DNA from: Flavobacterium anseongense
GTDB lineage: Bacteria; Bacteroidota; Bacteroidia; Flavobacteriales; Flavobacteriaceae
Length of the DNA: 64,000 nt
Direction: 5' to 3'
NCBI RefSeq assembly: GCF_021608185.1
Contig: NZ_JAKIHN010000002.1
Coordinates: 124,001 to 188,000, forward strand
Shown here: piece by piece, positions 26,268 through 34,728 of the stretch
Numbering within the stretch: the first letter of the stretch is position 1
Layout: each line of letters opens with the position of its first letter
The notes under the pieces: generated by a model
Told to the model about the DNA's origin: nothing
What the model saw: the letters and a program-made list of their open reading frames with translations, nothing else
Database searches by the model: none
Made by a program: the position numbers and the translations under genes

Positions 26268-27431
26268 TTAGTCTTCGGTATTCATATATTTCCCTTTTCT
26301 GCTTCCTTCATACATTTCGTATTTCACCAAACGTGCTTCTAAACTTCCGTTAAAAAGTTTGATTTTACGTGATGGGCGAAGTCCAACAAATTTCAAAGCT
26401 TCCAGATTGGCTGTGATAAACCAGGCATTGGTATTTGGATAATTATTCTTTAAGGTATCACCTATTTCTCTGTAAAAACGTTCCAATTCGATATTCAAAC
26501 GTTCACCGTATGGAGGATTGAAAACCATATGTAAAGGTCCGACATTTTCCTTCTTACTGTCAAAAAAATCACCTTGAATGATGCTTACATAGTCATCAAG
26601 ATTGGCATTCTGAATATTGTCTTTCGCCTTTTGAACTGCACTTGGCGCTTTGTCATAGCCTATAATGGTATGGTGAAATTCACGCGTTCGTTTCATTAAA
26701 GCATCGATAATCTGATCAAACAAATCGTTATCCCAATCGTTCCATTTTTCGAAAGCAAATTCTTTTCTGTTAATGTTTGCCGGTATATTACACGCAATCA
26801 TTGCTGCTTCCGCTAATAATGTTCCCGAACCACACATCGGATCCAAAAAATCAGAACTTCCATCCCAGCCTGAAAGCAATAACATTCCTGCTGCTAACAC
26901 TTCGTTAATCGGAGCAATATTCGTAGCTGTTCTGTAACCACGATGATGCAGCGATGCTCCGGAAGTATCAAGCGCTACCGAAACCTGGTCACGGTCAATG
27001 TGAATATTAATTCTTAAATCGGGGAAATCCTTATCAATACTTGGACGTTGTCCTGTTTTCTCACGGAATTGGTCAACAATAGCATCTTTTGCTTTTTGCG
27101 AAACAAATTGCGAATGCTTAAAATTATCAGAGTGAATTGTGGTATCAATCACAAATGTTTGGTTATCGCCCAAATATTTTGACCAGTCAATTCCCTGAAT
27201 GCCTTTGTATAAATTCTGGTCATTCACAGCTCTGAAATAATAGATGGGTTTTAATATTTTTAAGGCTGTACGTAACGACAAATTGGCTTTATACATAAAA
27301 CCTTTGTCTCCTTTGAAACTTACAGCTCGCGTACCAATTTCAACATCCTGTGCGCCTAATTGTTGTAGTTCTTTAGCCAGTATTTCTTCAAAACCAAAAA
27401 AGGTTTTGGCAATCATTTTAAAATTCTCCAT
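26268..27431 (-). CDS. THUMP-domain RNA guanine/adenine methyltransferase (RlmL-N/Trm14-like)
   Basis: 387 residues. The N-terminal THUMP domain (about 45-155) begins after a ferredoxin-like start, AKTFFGFEEILAKELQQLG. A Rossmann methyltransferase follows with the SAM motif FLDPMCGSGTLLAEAAMIACNIPANINR and the N6/N2 catalytic tetrad NPPYGERL. It methylates a base in rRNA or tRNA; RlmL-type N2-guanine modification is the closest guess. It lacks the C-terminal RlmK half of E. coli RlmKL. Confidence 0.92.
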   Translation of the reverse strand: MENFKMIAKTFFGFEEILAKELQQLGAQDVEIGTRAVSFKGDKGFMYKANLSLRTALKILKPIYYFRAVNDQNLYKGIQGIDWSKYLGDNQTFVIDTTIHSDNFKHSQFVSQKAKDAIVDQFREKTGQRPSIDKDFPDLRINIHIDRDQVSVALDTSGASLHHRGYRTATNIAPINEVLAAGMLLLSGWDGSSDFLDPMCGSGTLLAEAAMIACNIPANINRKEFAFEKWNDWDNDLFDQIIDALMKRTREFHHTIIGYDKAPSAVQKAKDNIQNANLDDYVSIIQGDFFDSKKENVGPLHMVFNPPYGERLNIELERFYREIGDTLKNNYPNTNAWFITANLEALKFVGLRPSRKIKLFNGSLEARLVKYEMYEGSRKGKYMNTED

Positions 27432-27443
27432 AATATTTTATTT

Positions 27444-27537
27444 TAACCACAAAAGAAACAAAGTACTTACTTTTGTGACTTTTGCTTTTCCTTTGTTCCT
27501 TTGTGGTTCCATTAAGGCACAAAAGGAAATAAGAAAG
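27444..27537. repeat. Inverted repeat of AACCACAAAAG / CTTTGTGGTT words
   Basis: AACCACAAAAGAAACAAAG on the left faces CTTTGTTCCTTTGTGGTT on the right, with iterated CAAAAG and CTTTG words. It lies between two divergent methyltransferase genes. Confidence 0.55.
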
Positions 27538-27566
27538 GTTTTCCACTTTCTTCGGCAAAAATACAT

Positions 27567-27574
27567 TAAATTTG
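27567..27574 (+). promoter_or_regulatory. -7 box of the SAM methyltransferase gene
   Basis: TAAATTTG is an exact TAnnTTTG box 29 bp before the ATG at 27604. Confidence 0.45.
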
Positions 27575-27603
27575 CACGTTCAGAATTCATTTGAAAAGAA
27601 TAA

Positions 27604-28368
27604 ATGTCAGAAGCAATAAAACCACAAACCACAAACGATAAGCAACAAACCAATACTTGGTATTCTTCTTGGTTTGACACACCCTATTATCACATTCTTT
27701 ACAAAGACCGAAATTACCGTGAAGCGCAAATTTTCATGGATAATCTCACGCATTATTTAAATTTGCCCGAGAAAGCAAAAGTACTTGACTTGGCTTGTGG
27801 CAAAGGAAGACATGCCATTTATTTAAACCAATTAGGGTTTGATGTTGTTGGTGCCGATTTATCTGAAAACAGTATAGCTGAAGCCAATAAAAACACCAAT
27901 GACACTTTGCATTTTGTAGTGCATGACAAACGTGAACCTTTCGAAGAAAAGTTTGATGCAATTTTCAATTTGTTTACCAGTTTTGGTTATTTTGAAAACC
28001 GGGAAGACGATATAAAAACCTTGATGGCTATCAAAGAAAGCCTTTCAGAATATGGTTTTGCCGTGATTGATTTTATGAATTCGCAAGTGGTTATTGATAA
28101 TTTAATTCCGGAAGAAACCAAAGAAGTTGACGGAATCACTTTTAACATCAAACGCTTTGTTCTTGATGATTTTATTATTAAAGAGATTGATTTTGAAGAC
28201 AAAGGAGAAGCCTTTCATTTCATCGAAAAAGTCAGAGCTTACACATTGGAAGATTTTCAAAATATGATGAACGAAACCGGGATTTATTTACTGGATACTT
28301 TTGGCGATTACAAATTGAAAAAATTCCATAAAAATACAAGTGAACGTTTAATAATGATATTTAAATAG
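27604..28368 (+). CDS. Class I SAM-dependent methyltransferase
   Basis: 254 residues. Motif I is KVLDLACGKGRHAIYLNQLGFDVVGADLS, and the acidic motif II follows with FDAIFNLFTSFGYFE. The N-terminal WYSSWFDTPYYHILYKDRNYREAQIFMDNL is typical of a cytosolic methyltransferase_25-like group. The substrate cannot be told from sequence. It is divergent from the THUMP methyltransferase and shares an intergenic region holding a repeat. Confidence 0.9.
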   Translation: MSEAIKPQTTNDKQQTNTWYSSWFDTPYYHILYKDRNYREAQIFMDNLTHYLNLPEKAKVLDLACGKGRHAIYLNQLGFDVVGADLSENSIAEANKNTNDTLHFVVHDKREPFEEKFDAIFNLFTSFGYFENREDDIKTLMAIKESLSEYGFAVIDFMNSQVVIDNLIPEETKEVDGITFNIKRFVLDDFIIKEIDFEDKGEAFHFIEKVRAYTLEDFQNMMNETGIYLLDTFGDYKLKKFHKNTSERLIMIFK

Positions 28369-28370
28369 GT

Positions 28371-28445
28371 GATTCGGTTATACGGTAATTCGGTAATTTG
28401 TTAGAAAGCATTCGAATAACCAAATAACCAAATAACCAAATTAAC
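28371..28445. repeat. Inverted repeat of GGTTATTCGGTTATTTG words, copy 2
   Basis: GATTCGGTTATACGGTAATTCGGTAATTTG faces AATAACCAAATAACCAAATAACC. It uses the same words as 23511-23577 but in different numbers, so copies share vocabulary rather than one fixed sequence. Confidence 0.6.
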
Positions 28446-28450
28446 ATAAA

Positions 28451-29128
28451 ATGAATTACTTATTACCTTTACTGTCAGTACTTATCGGTTATTTAATTGC
28501 CTTGTTACTTAAACCAAAAGCAAAGAAAAACCTAAAGCTGTTACTGGCGTTTAGTGGTTCGTTTTTATTGTCGCTGACGGTTATGCATTTGTTACCAGAT
28601 TTGTATGTACATCAAACAGCCGGACAATTAAATATTGGAATTTTTATCATGTGTGGAATCTTATTCCAAATCATTTTGGAGTTCTTTTCCAAAGGCGCCG
28701 AACACGGACACGTTCACGGTCATGACAAACTAACACAAATACCTTGGTTGCTTTTTATCAGTTTGTGTATTCACGCATTTTTAGAAGGGTTTCCTGTTGG
28801 ACATCACCATGATTTGGCATTTGGAATTGCCATTCATCACTTGCCTATTGCCATTATCTTAACGACATTTTTTGTTCATGCAGAATTAAATAAAACAGCA
28901 TTATTTTTCTTTATGCTAACGTTTGCCTTAATGACACCTATTGGAACATTAGCTTCCGATAGCCTTCCGATACTAAACGAATACTGCACTCAAATAACCG
29001 CCGTTGTCATTGGAATTTTGTTTCATATTTCATCCACCATTATTTTTGAAAGCAGCGAAGGGCACAAATTCAATATTGCCAAAGTTTCGATGATTATTTT
29101 AGGAATTGTATTGGCGAGTTTTTTGTAA
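28451..29128 (+). CDS. ZIP-family divalent metal transporter
   Basis: 225 residues with seven to eight TM helices. A His-rich cytosolic loop (GAEHGHVHGHDK) lies in the middle, followed by the metal-channel helices HAFLEGFPVGHHHDLAFGIAIHHLPIAIIL with the ZIP-typical H..E and HH-P residues. It likely imports zinc or another divalent ion. It starts in the last bases of an iterated-word repeat. The PH-domain gene follows after 28 nt. Confidence 0.9.
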   Translation: MNYLLPLLSVLIGYLIALLLKPKAKKNLKLLLAFSGSFLLSLTVMHLLPDLYVHQTAGQLNIGIFIMCGILFQIILEFFSKGAEHGHVHGHDKLTQIPWLLFISLCIHAFLEGFPVGHHHDLAFGIAIHHLPIAIILTTFFVHAELNKTALFFFMLTFALMTPIGTLASDSLPILNEYCTQITAVVIGILFHISSTIIFESSEGHKFNIAKVSMIILGIVLASFL

Positions 29129-29156
29129 ATTTGGATTTAAACTTAAAATAAAAACT

Positions 29157-29537
29157 ATGGGCTTATTTTCTGCATTATTAGGCAACGCCGGAGCAGTTTC
29201 AAAAGAAAATCTAATTAACGATTACGGAAAATTACTTATTGAAGGAGAAGAAATTGAATTGGGTTTCAAATTAATAAGAGACACTTTCATATTCACTACT
29301 AAACGTTTGATTCTGATTGAAAAGCAAGGAATCACAGGTAGCAAAGTAGAATATAAATCGATTGTCTATAAAAGCATTTCCAGATTTAGTATTGAAACTG
29401 CAGGAACTTTCGATTTAGAAGCCGAATTGAAAATCTGGGTTTCAAGTGAGACAAACCCTAGTATTGTTAAACAATTCAATAAATCAGTTAATGTTTATGA
29501 TGTCCAAACTGTATTGGCGCATCACGTTTTAAGATAG
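29157..29537 (+). CDS. Bacterial PH-domain protein
   Basis: 126 residues from the ATG at 29157; an upstream in-frame start at 29106 would lie inside the ZIP gene and add a non-conserved extension. The body is one bacterial PH domain (LLIEGEEIELGFKLIRDTFIFTTKRLILIEKQGITGSKVEYKSIVYKSISRFSIETAG). Such domains are cytosolic with unknown ligand. It lies 4 nt before murQ, so probably the same transcript. Confidence 0.88.
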   Translation: MGLFSALLGNAGAVSKENLINDYGKLLIEGEEIELGFKLIRDTFIFTTKRLILIEKQGITGSKVEYKSIVYKSISRFSIETAGTFDLEAELKIWVSSETNPSIVKQFNKSVNVYDVQTVLAHHVLR

Positions 29538-29541
29538 CATC

Positions 29542-30354
29542 ATGAATTTCACCAAAACCACCGAACAATCCTCACACTACGAACATTTAGAAAAAATGTC
29601 GGTTGCCGATTTGTTGGCCAATATCAATAAAGAAGACAAAACCGTTCCGCTTGCTGTTGAAAAAGCATTGCCTCAAATTGAAGCACTTGTTGCCAAAACT
29701 GTAGAGAAAATGAAACTTGGCGGAAGGCTTTTCTACATTGGCGCCGGAACTTCAGGAAGATTGGGAATTGTAGATGCATCGGAATGTCCTCCAACTTTTG
29801 GAGTTCCGTTTGACTTGGTTAACGGACTAATTGCAGGCGGAGATAAAGCAATTCGACGAGCGGTAGAAAATGCCGAAGACGATAAACTTCAGGCGTGGAT
29901 AGATTTACAAGAACACGGCATAACAGAAAATGATGTCGTTATTGGGATAGCCGCATCGGGAACTACGCCTTATGTTATTGGCGGATTGGAAAAATGCAAT
30001 TCAAAAAATATTATTACAGGTTGTATTACCTGCAACGAAGGAAGCCCAATTGCTTTAACAGCAAAGTTTCCCATTGTAGTTGTCGTTGGACCTGAATTCG
30101 TAACCGGAAGTTCCCGAATGAAAGCCGGCACAGCACAAAAACTCGTCCTGAATATGATTTCAACCGCAACGATGATTCAGCTTGGGAAAGTAAAAGGGAA
30201 CAAAATGGTTGATATGCAACTGAGCAACGACAAACTGGTAGATCGTGGCGTGAAAATGATTATGGGTGAAATTCCCGTCGACTATGAAAAAGCGGCTGAA
30301 TTACTAAAAGAATTTGGCAGTGTCAGAAAAGCAGTAGATAATTACAATAAATAA
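29542..30354 (+). CDS. murQ: N-acetylmuramic acid 6-phosphate etherase
   Basis: 270 residues. It cleaves the lactyl ether of MurNAc-6-P to GlcNAc-6-P and D-lactate during cell-wall recycling. The SIS domain has the signature FYIGAGTSGRLGIVDASECPPTFG (catalytic Glu in DASECPP), then VIGIAASGTTPYVIGGLE and TGSSRMKAGTAQKLVLNMIST. It is slightly shorter than E. coli MurQ (about 300), as usual in Bacteroidota. It begins a run of overlapping small genes. Confidence 0.96.
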   Translation: MNFTKTTEQSSHYEHLEKMSVADLLANINKEDKTVPLAVEKALPQIEALVAKTVEKMKLGGRLFYIGAGTSGRLGIVDASECPPTFGVPFDLVNGLIAGGDKAIRRAVENAEDDKLQAWIDLQEHGITENDVVIGIAASGTTPYVIGGLEKCNSKNIITGCITCNEGSPIALTAKFPIVVVVGPEFVTGSSRMKAGTAQKLVLNMISTATMIQLGKVKGNKMVDMQLSNDKLVDRGVKMIMGEIPVDYEKAAELLKEFGSVRKAVDNYNK

Positions 30355-30644
30355 TGGGAGTTTATATTTTCTATTTTCTCCTCGGAATACTGCCTGTCTT
30401 ATGGATAATAAGCATTGTATTATTGAGAAAGTGGAAACATATAATTCGGTATTTCATAGGTAATATAGTTTTAGTTTTGGTCTATTTTTTCGGATTATTC
30501 TATTCTGGAATATCCTTTTTTGAACACGATGAATTCGGTTTAAAAAAAGTATTCTTATTTTTAATGATTATTGGAACACACACCTTTATCGGATTTATTT
30601 TTGCCCTATATTACAAATACAAAATGTCAAAAATCACAACATGA
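30354..30644 (+). CDS. Hypothetical membrane protein in the murQ operon
   Basis: 96 residues, three hydrophobic helices (about 3-23, 33-55 and 67-88), with a basic tail. Its ATG overlaps the murQ stop (TAATG), so it is translationally coupled. I do not recognise a family. It may support membrane-linked steps of wall recycling, but only position suggests this. Confidence 0.68.
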   Translation: MGVYIFYFLLGILPVLWIISIVLLRKWKHIIRYFIGNIVLVLVYFFGLFYSGISFFEHDEFGLKKVFLFLMIIGTHTFIGFIFALYYKYKMSKITT

Positions 30645-31126
30645 AAAACATTATTATTGCTTTGATACTACTCATAGGATTCGCTGCCTATTCACAAAAA
30701 CCTGCATTAGGTGATACTTCGCCTAAACCAATCAAATTAGAGAGAGGTAGAATTTATCAAGACAATGAACAAATTCCAACTTATCAGGTAAAAAAATTAT
30801 TGGCTTCAAATCTTCATTCACTTAGTCTTTACAAACAGGCAAAATCAAAAGAAACGATTGGCGCAACACTTCTTGGATTAGGAGTAACTTTGTCAGTAAT
30901 TGATTTGGCTGTTGGATTATTTTCGGATGTGAAATATCCAACCGCACTAACCTATGTCGGTGTTGGTATGGTTGCAGTCTCTATTCCGGTTTTATCCGGA
31001 AGGTCAAAAAAGATTGAAGAAGCGGTTCAATCGTATAACGACGGATTAAAAAATACAAGTTCATTAAACTTTGACCTCAATGCAGTGGCAAATCAAAACG
31101 GAATCGGAATCCAAATAAAATTTTAA
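30641..31126 (+). CDS. Hypothetical exported protein in the murQ operon
   Basis: 161 residues starting in an ATGA overlap with the previous gene. A signal peptide (LILLIGFAAYSQ) precedes a soluble stretch with RGRIYQDNEQIPTYQVKKLLASN. Two hydrophobic segments (about 67-85 and 93-112) and an amphipathic C-terminus (NQNGIGIQIKF) resembling a terminal beta strand follow. It is not recognised as a named family. Confidence 0.65.
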   Translation: MKNIIIALILLIGFAAYSQKPALGDTSPKPIKLERGRIYQDNEQIPTYQVKKLLASNLHSLSLYKQAKSKETIGATLLGLGVTLSVIDLAVGLFSDVKYPTALTYVGVGMVAVSIPVLSGRSKKIEEAVQSYNDGLKNTSSLNFDLNAVANQNGIGIQIKF

Positions 31127-31127
31127 A

Positions 31128-31355
31128 ATGCCAATCAACAAAGCACTTTTAGACAAGGGAATTAAATACATGTTATACGCCTTACCTCTAATGTTTATTG
31201 GGCCAAGCGTAATTTATAACGCATGGATTAATAAGCAGAATGTGTGGCATTATTTAGTATTAGCTTTTGGAATTGTCTTCTGCTTTTTAGCCGTTTATTT
31301 TATGTTTAAAGGAATAAAAACGCTGACAGACGCACTTTTTGAAAATGATAAATAA
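31128..31355 (+). CDS. DUF6095 small membrane protein
   Basis: 75 residues with two TM helices (about 14-32 and 42-62). The sequence NKALLDKGIKYMLYALPLMFIGPSVIY and MFKGIKTLTDALF match DUF6095, a small Flavobacteriia family of unknown role. It starts 1 nt after the preceding gene and overlaps the DUF1572 gene by 11 nt. Confidence 0.8.
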   Translation: MPINKALLDKGIKYMLYALPLMFIGPSVIYNAWINKQNVWHYLVLAFGIVFCFLAVYFMFKGIKTLTDALFENDK

Positions 31356-31926
31356 TATTTACATAGAAAGCATCAAAAAGCAGTTTCTCTATTATAAAAC
31401 TATAGGAGAAAAAGCAATAGAACAACTCGAGCCGGAACAATTGTTCGTTTCAGTAAATGATGACACCAATTCAATTGCGGTAATTATAAAACATCTTTCG
31501 GGGAATATGATTTCGCGCTGGACGGATTTCTTAACTACTGACGGCGAGAAAGAATGGCGAAACCGTGACGGTGAATTTGATTCTCATTTTCATGGAAATG
31601 ACAAAGCTGCACTAATGGAAATGTGGCATAAAGGCTGGAATTGTTTTTTCAATACAATCAATTCATTAAGTCCAGAGCAACTAGAAGATATTATTTATAT
31701 CCGCAACGAAGGTCATACCGTGATGGAAGCCATAAACCGTCAGTTGGCGCATTATCCGTATCATATTGGACAAATTATTTTTTATGCCAAAATGCTAAAA
31801 CAAAGTGAATGGAACTCGCTTTCAATCCCGAAAAACAAATCCAACAGTTATAATGCTGATAAGTTTGCCAAAGAAAAAAGTATTAAGAACTTTACGGATG
31901 ATGAATTAGATAAACTAAAAAAGTAA
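31345..31926 (+). CDS. DUF1572 protein (DinB-like four-helix fold)
   Basis: 193 residues from the ATG at 31345, which overlaps the previous gene; a TTG two codons upstream is less likely. The helical bundle carries metal-ligand-type histidines: SIAVIIKHLSGNMISRW and AINRQLAHYPYHIGQIIFYAKML. These are the DUF1572/DinB pattern, a possible thiol- or metal-dependent transferase of unknown substrate. Last gene of the murQ run, followed by a repeat. Confidence 0.86.
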   Translation: MINNIYIESIKKQFLYYKTIGEKAIEQLEPEQLFVSVNDDTNSIAVIIKHLSGNMISRWTDFLTTDGEKEWRNRDGEFDSHFHGNDKAALMEMWHKGWNCFFNTINSLSPEQLEDIIYIRNEGHTVMEAINRQLAHYPYHIGQIIFYAKMLKQSEWNSLSIPKNKSNSYNADKFAKEKSIKNFTDDELDKLKK

Positions 31927-32009
31927 CTAAGGCGCTAAGGTACTAAGGTGCTGAGTTTTTACTTCTCAACCATAGAACCTTAGTGACTTAGAACCTTAGC
32001 ACCTTAACA
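31926..32009. repeat. Inverted repeat of CTAAGGTG / CACCTTAG words
   Basis: CTAAGGCGCTAAGGTACTAAGG on the left faces AACCTTAGTGACTTAGAACC and TTAGCACCTTAA on the right. Tandem words on each arm allow several alternative hairpins. Confidence 0.6.
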
Positions 32010-32010
32010 A

Positions 32011-32382
32011 ATGAAAATAACAACACTACTCCTACTTGCCTTAACCTTTATATCCTGCTCGGAAAAAGAACGCAACTGCAAGGATTTCAAAACAGGAAAA
32101 TTTGAATTCACGCAAAACATAGATGGTAAGAAGCACACATCAACTTTTACCAGAACGGAAAAGCTTCAGATTGAAACCTATAACGGGAAAACCGATTCGG
32201 CTTCGGTGCGTTGGGTAAATGATTGTGAATTTATTTTACAGAAATTGCATCCCAAAAACATGAAAGAAGAAAAAGCAATCAGCATGAAAATTTTGTTTAC
32301 TGATAAGAATAGCTATACTTTTGAATATTCCTTTGTGGGAAGCAATAAAAAATCTCGTGGCGTTGTAAAAAAACTCGATTAA
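32011..32382 (+). CDS. Small hypothetical lipoprotein
   Basis: 123 residues. The lipobox LTFISC gives lipid Cys 16. The mature part is short with beta-strand character (CKDFKTGKFEFTQNIDGKKHTSTFTRTEKLQIETYNGKTDSASVRWVNDCEFILQKLHPKN) and two further cysteines, possibly a disulfide. I recall homologues being labelled topoisomerase IV in databases; nothing in this sequence supports that. It lies 27 nt before the TerC gene. Confidence 0.78.
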   Translation: MKITTLLLLALTFISCSEKERNCKDFKTGKFEFTQNIDGKKHTSTFTRTEKLQIETYNGKTDSASVRWVNDCEFILQKLHPKNMKEEKAISMKILFTDKNSYTFEYSFVGSNKKSRGVVKKLD

Positions 32383-32409
32383 ACACGTTAAATCAATAAA
32401 CTTATAAAA

Positions 32410-33267
32410 ATGGAAATATTATTTACGCCAAATGCCTTGATGGCTCTTTTAACTCTTACCTTTCTTGAAATCATTCTTGGGATTGACAATATCGTTTTCC
32501 TATCTATTGTTTCCGGAAAATTAAAAGCCGAAGACCAACCCAAATCAAGACGTGTCGGCTTATTACTCGCCATGCTTTTTAGAATTATCCTGTTATTCGG
32601 AATTACCTGGGTTATGGGTTTAAAAGAAGTCTTATTCCATATCGATTGGGGATTTTTTGAAGCCGGAGTTACGGGACAAAGCCTTATCATTTTTGGTGGA
32701 GGTTTATTCCTGTTATACAAATCGGTTTCCGAGATTCATCATAAAATGGAAGGTGAAGAAGAAGGAGTTAGCGGAAAAGCCAGCAATAGCTTGTCGTCAG
32801 CAATTCTTCAGATAGCTTTGCTGAACATTGTTTTTTCCTTTGATAGTATTTTAACAGCCATCGGAATGGTCAGCAATGCGGAACCTGAGCAAGGCGGTTT
32901 TGGGCATACTGGTGCGCTGATTATTATGATTTTATCGGTAATCATTTCAATTGTAATCATGATGATTTTTGCCGGTCCGGTTTCTAAATTCGTAAATGAA
33001 CATCCTACGATTCAAATCCTTGGTCTGTCATTCCTAATATTAATTGGAGTAATGTTGATTGCCGAAGGTTCGCACTTGGCACATTTCAGATTTGGTGCCA
33101 ATGTCGAAGTTGGAACGATACCGAAAGGCTATTTATACTTCTCAATCTTCTTCTCGTTGTTTGTTGAATTCTTAAATTTAAGAATGAGGAAAAGCAGAAA
33201 ACCGGTCAAACTACATAACAATAAGATTATTGATAAAAGGCTTACCGATAATGACGTTACTGATTAA
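32410..33267 (+). CDS. TerC-family membrane protein
   Basis: 285 residues with seven or more TM helices. The family core EIILGIDNIVFLSIVSGKL near residue 20 (metal-binding GxDNxxF) and IVFSFDSILTAIGMV (DS pair) are intact. TerC proteins export manganese and protect during metalation of exported proteins; older names refer to tellurite resistance. It is followed by 193 nt without coding signal before the antiporter. Confidence 0.92.
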   Translation: MEILFTPNALMALLTLTFLEIILGIDNIVFLSIVSGKLKAEDQPKSRRVGLLLAMLFRIILLFGITWVMGLKEVLFHIDWGFFEAGVTGQSLIIFGGGLFLLYKSVSEIHHKMEGEEEGVSGKASNSLSSAILQIALLNIVFSFDSILTAIGMVSNAEPEQGGFGHTGALIIMILSVIISIVIMMIFAGPVSKFVNEHPTIQILGLSFLILIGVMLIAEGSHLAHFRFGANVEVGTIPKGYLYFSIFFSLFVEFLNLRMRKSRKPVKLHNNKIIDKRLTDNDVTD

Positions 33268-33460
33268 AATTCAATGGCCTATTTTGTGTGTTGATTGGTA
33301 AATTTTGAAGTTATAACACAAGGCGGTTTTTTTTAGTAATAGTCCTGTTTGTTTTTCTCTTAAGTAATTTAATCTTTATTATACTAATGCAATTAAAAAG
33401 TAGAAAGATAGCAGCAAACCAAAATAAACGGTTTGTCAATAAAACTTAAAGAAAAATAAA

Positions 33461-34624
33461 ATGACAACATCAATAATTATTTCCGTATGTATTCTGCTTA
33501 TTTTGGCATATATTTTTGATATCAGTTCTTCAAAAACTAAAATACCTTCTGTCATTTTGCTTTTGGTTGTTGGTTGGGTTGTTAAACAAGTGACAGTTAA
33601 ACTTGAAATAACTGTTCCTGATTTAAGTCAAATACTTCCAATACTTGGAACCATTGGGCTTATTCTGATTGTTTTAGAGGGTTCATTAGAATTAGAATTT
33701 AATAAGTCTAAATTGCCTTTTATTGGCAAAACAACTATAGTTGCACTTTTACCGCTATTACTTTTTTCAGTCGGACTTGCTTGCGCTTTTCAATATTTTG
33801 GAAATGTAAGTTTTAAGATTGGACTAGCTAATGCAATTCCATTTGCAATTATTAGTAGTGCGATAGCAATCCCAAGTGCACAAAATTTATTAACTAAAGA
33901 CAAGGAATTTATAACTTATGAAAGTAGTTTGTCAGACATTTTTGGTGTGCTTTTTTTTAACTTCATAATATTGAATGATGATATTGACATTCAATCAATA
34001 GGATACTTTTTTTTAGAATTAATAATCATTTTAATTATTACAATTATTGCAACAATGGGACTTGCTTTTCTTTTAAGTAAAATCAAACACCATGTTAAGT
34101 TTTTACCTATTATTTTGATGATAGTTTTAATATATACCATTTCAAAAATTTACCATTTACCTGCTTTGATATTCATCTTACTATTTGGCTTATTCATAGG
34201 AAATCTGGATGAGTTTAAAAAATATAATATAATTCAAAAATTGCAACCTTCAATTTTAAACAAAGAAGTGCATAAGTTTAAAGAACTTATTACAGAAATT
34301 GCCTTTTTAGTACGAGCATTGTTTTTTATTTTATTTGGTTATCTAATAAATACAAGTGAATTGATAAATTCAGAAACAATTATTTGGGCAATTGGAATAT
34401 GTGTGGGCATATTTATAATTCGACTAGTGTTTATTAAAACATTCAGAATAACTAAGATTCCTTTATTATTTATTGCGCCAAGAGGATTAATTACAATACT
34501 TTTATTCTTGAGTATACCAATAAATCAATCAATAGAATTAGTCAACAAATCATTAATTATACAAGTAACAATTTTAACTTCAATAATTATGATGATAGGA
34601 CTTTTAGCAAATAAACAGAAATAG
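33461..34624 (+). CDS. Cation:proton antiporter (CPA family)
   Basis: 387 residues, 11-12 TM helices throughout. Sodium/proton exchanger hallmarks are the N-terminal PSVILLLVVGWVVKQ, the discontinuous-helix region LANAIPFAIISSAIAIPSAQNLLTKDKEFITYESSLSDIFGVLFFNFI (acidic pair replaced by SD) and a late IAPRGLITILLFLSI. The codons are very AT-rich (many ATT, TTA, AAT), more so than the neighbours. It is flanked by TerC upstream and a strong terminator downstream, with its own 193-nt leader. It may have been acquired separately. Confidence 0.88.
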   Translation: MTTSIIISVCILLILAYIFDISSSKTKIPSVILLLVVGWVVKQVTVKLEITVPDLSQILPILGTIGLILIVLEGSLELEFNKSKLPFIGKTTIVALLPLLLFSVGLACAFQYFGNVSFKIGLANAIPFAIISSAIAIPSAQNLLTKDKEFITYESSLSDIFGVLFFNFIILNDDIDIQSIGYFFLELIIILIITIIATMGLAFLLSKIKHHVKFLPIILMIVLIYTISKIYHLPALIFILLFGLFIGNLDEFKKYNIIQKLQPSILNKEVHKFKELITEIAFLVRALFFILFGYLINTSELINSETIIWAIGICVGIFIIRLVFIKTFRITKIPLLFIAPRGLITILLFLSIPINQSIELVNKSLIIQVTILTSIIMMIGLLANKQK

Positions 34625-34684
34625 GTAATCAATAACAGATTAAAAAAAACTACTGACATCCGAGTCTTTAAAATGCATTATAAA

Positions 34685-34726
34685 ACAAATCCCGTCTTGT
34701 TTTTTTTTTAACAAGGCGGGATTTGT
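34685..34726. terminator. Strong bidirectional terminator between antiporter and parC
   Basis: ACAAATCCCGTCTTGT pairs with ACAAGGCGGGATTTGT (16 bp, one G-T) around a loop of nine T and one A. Confidence 0.85.
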
Positions 34727-34728
34727 AT

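Noticed and set aside
32011..32382. Topoisomerase IV label for the small lipoprotein
   Set aside because: It is a 123-residue lipoprotein with a lipobox and no topoisomerase motif; the true subunits are at 34729-39348.
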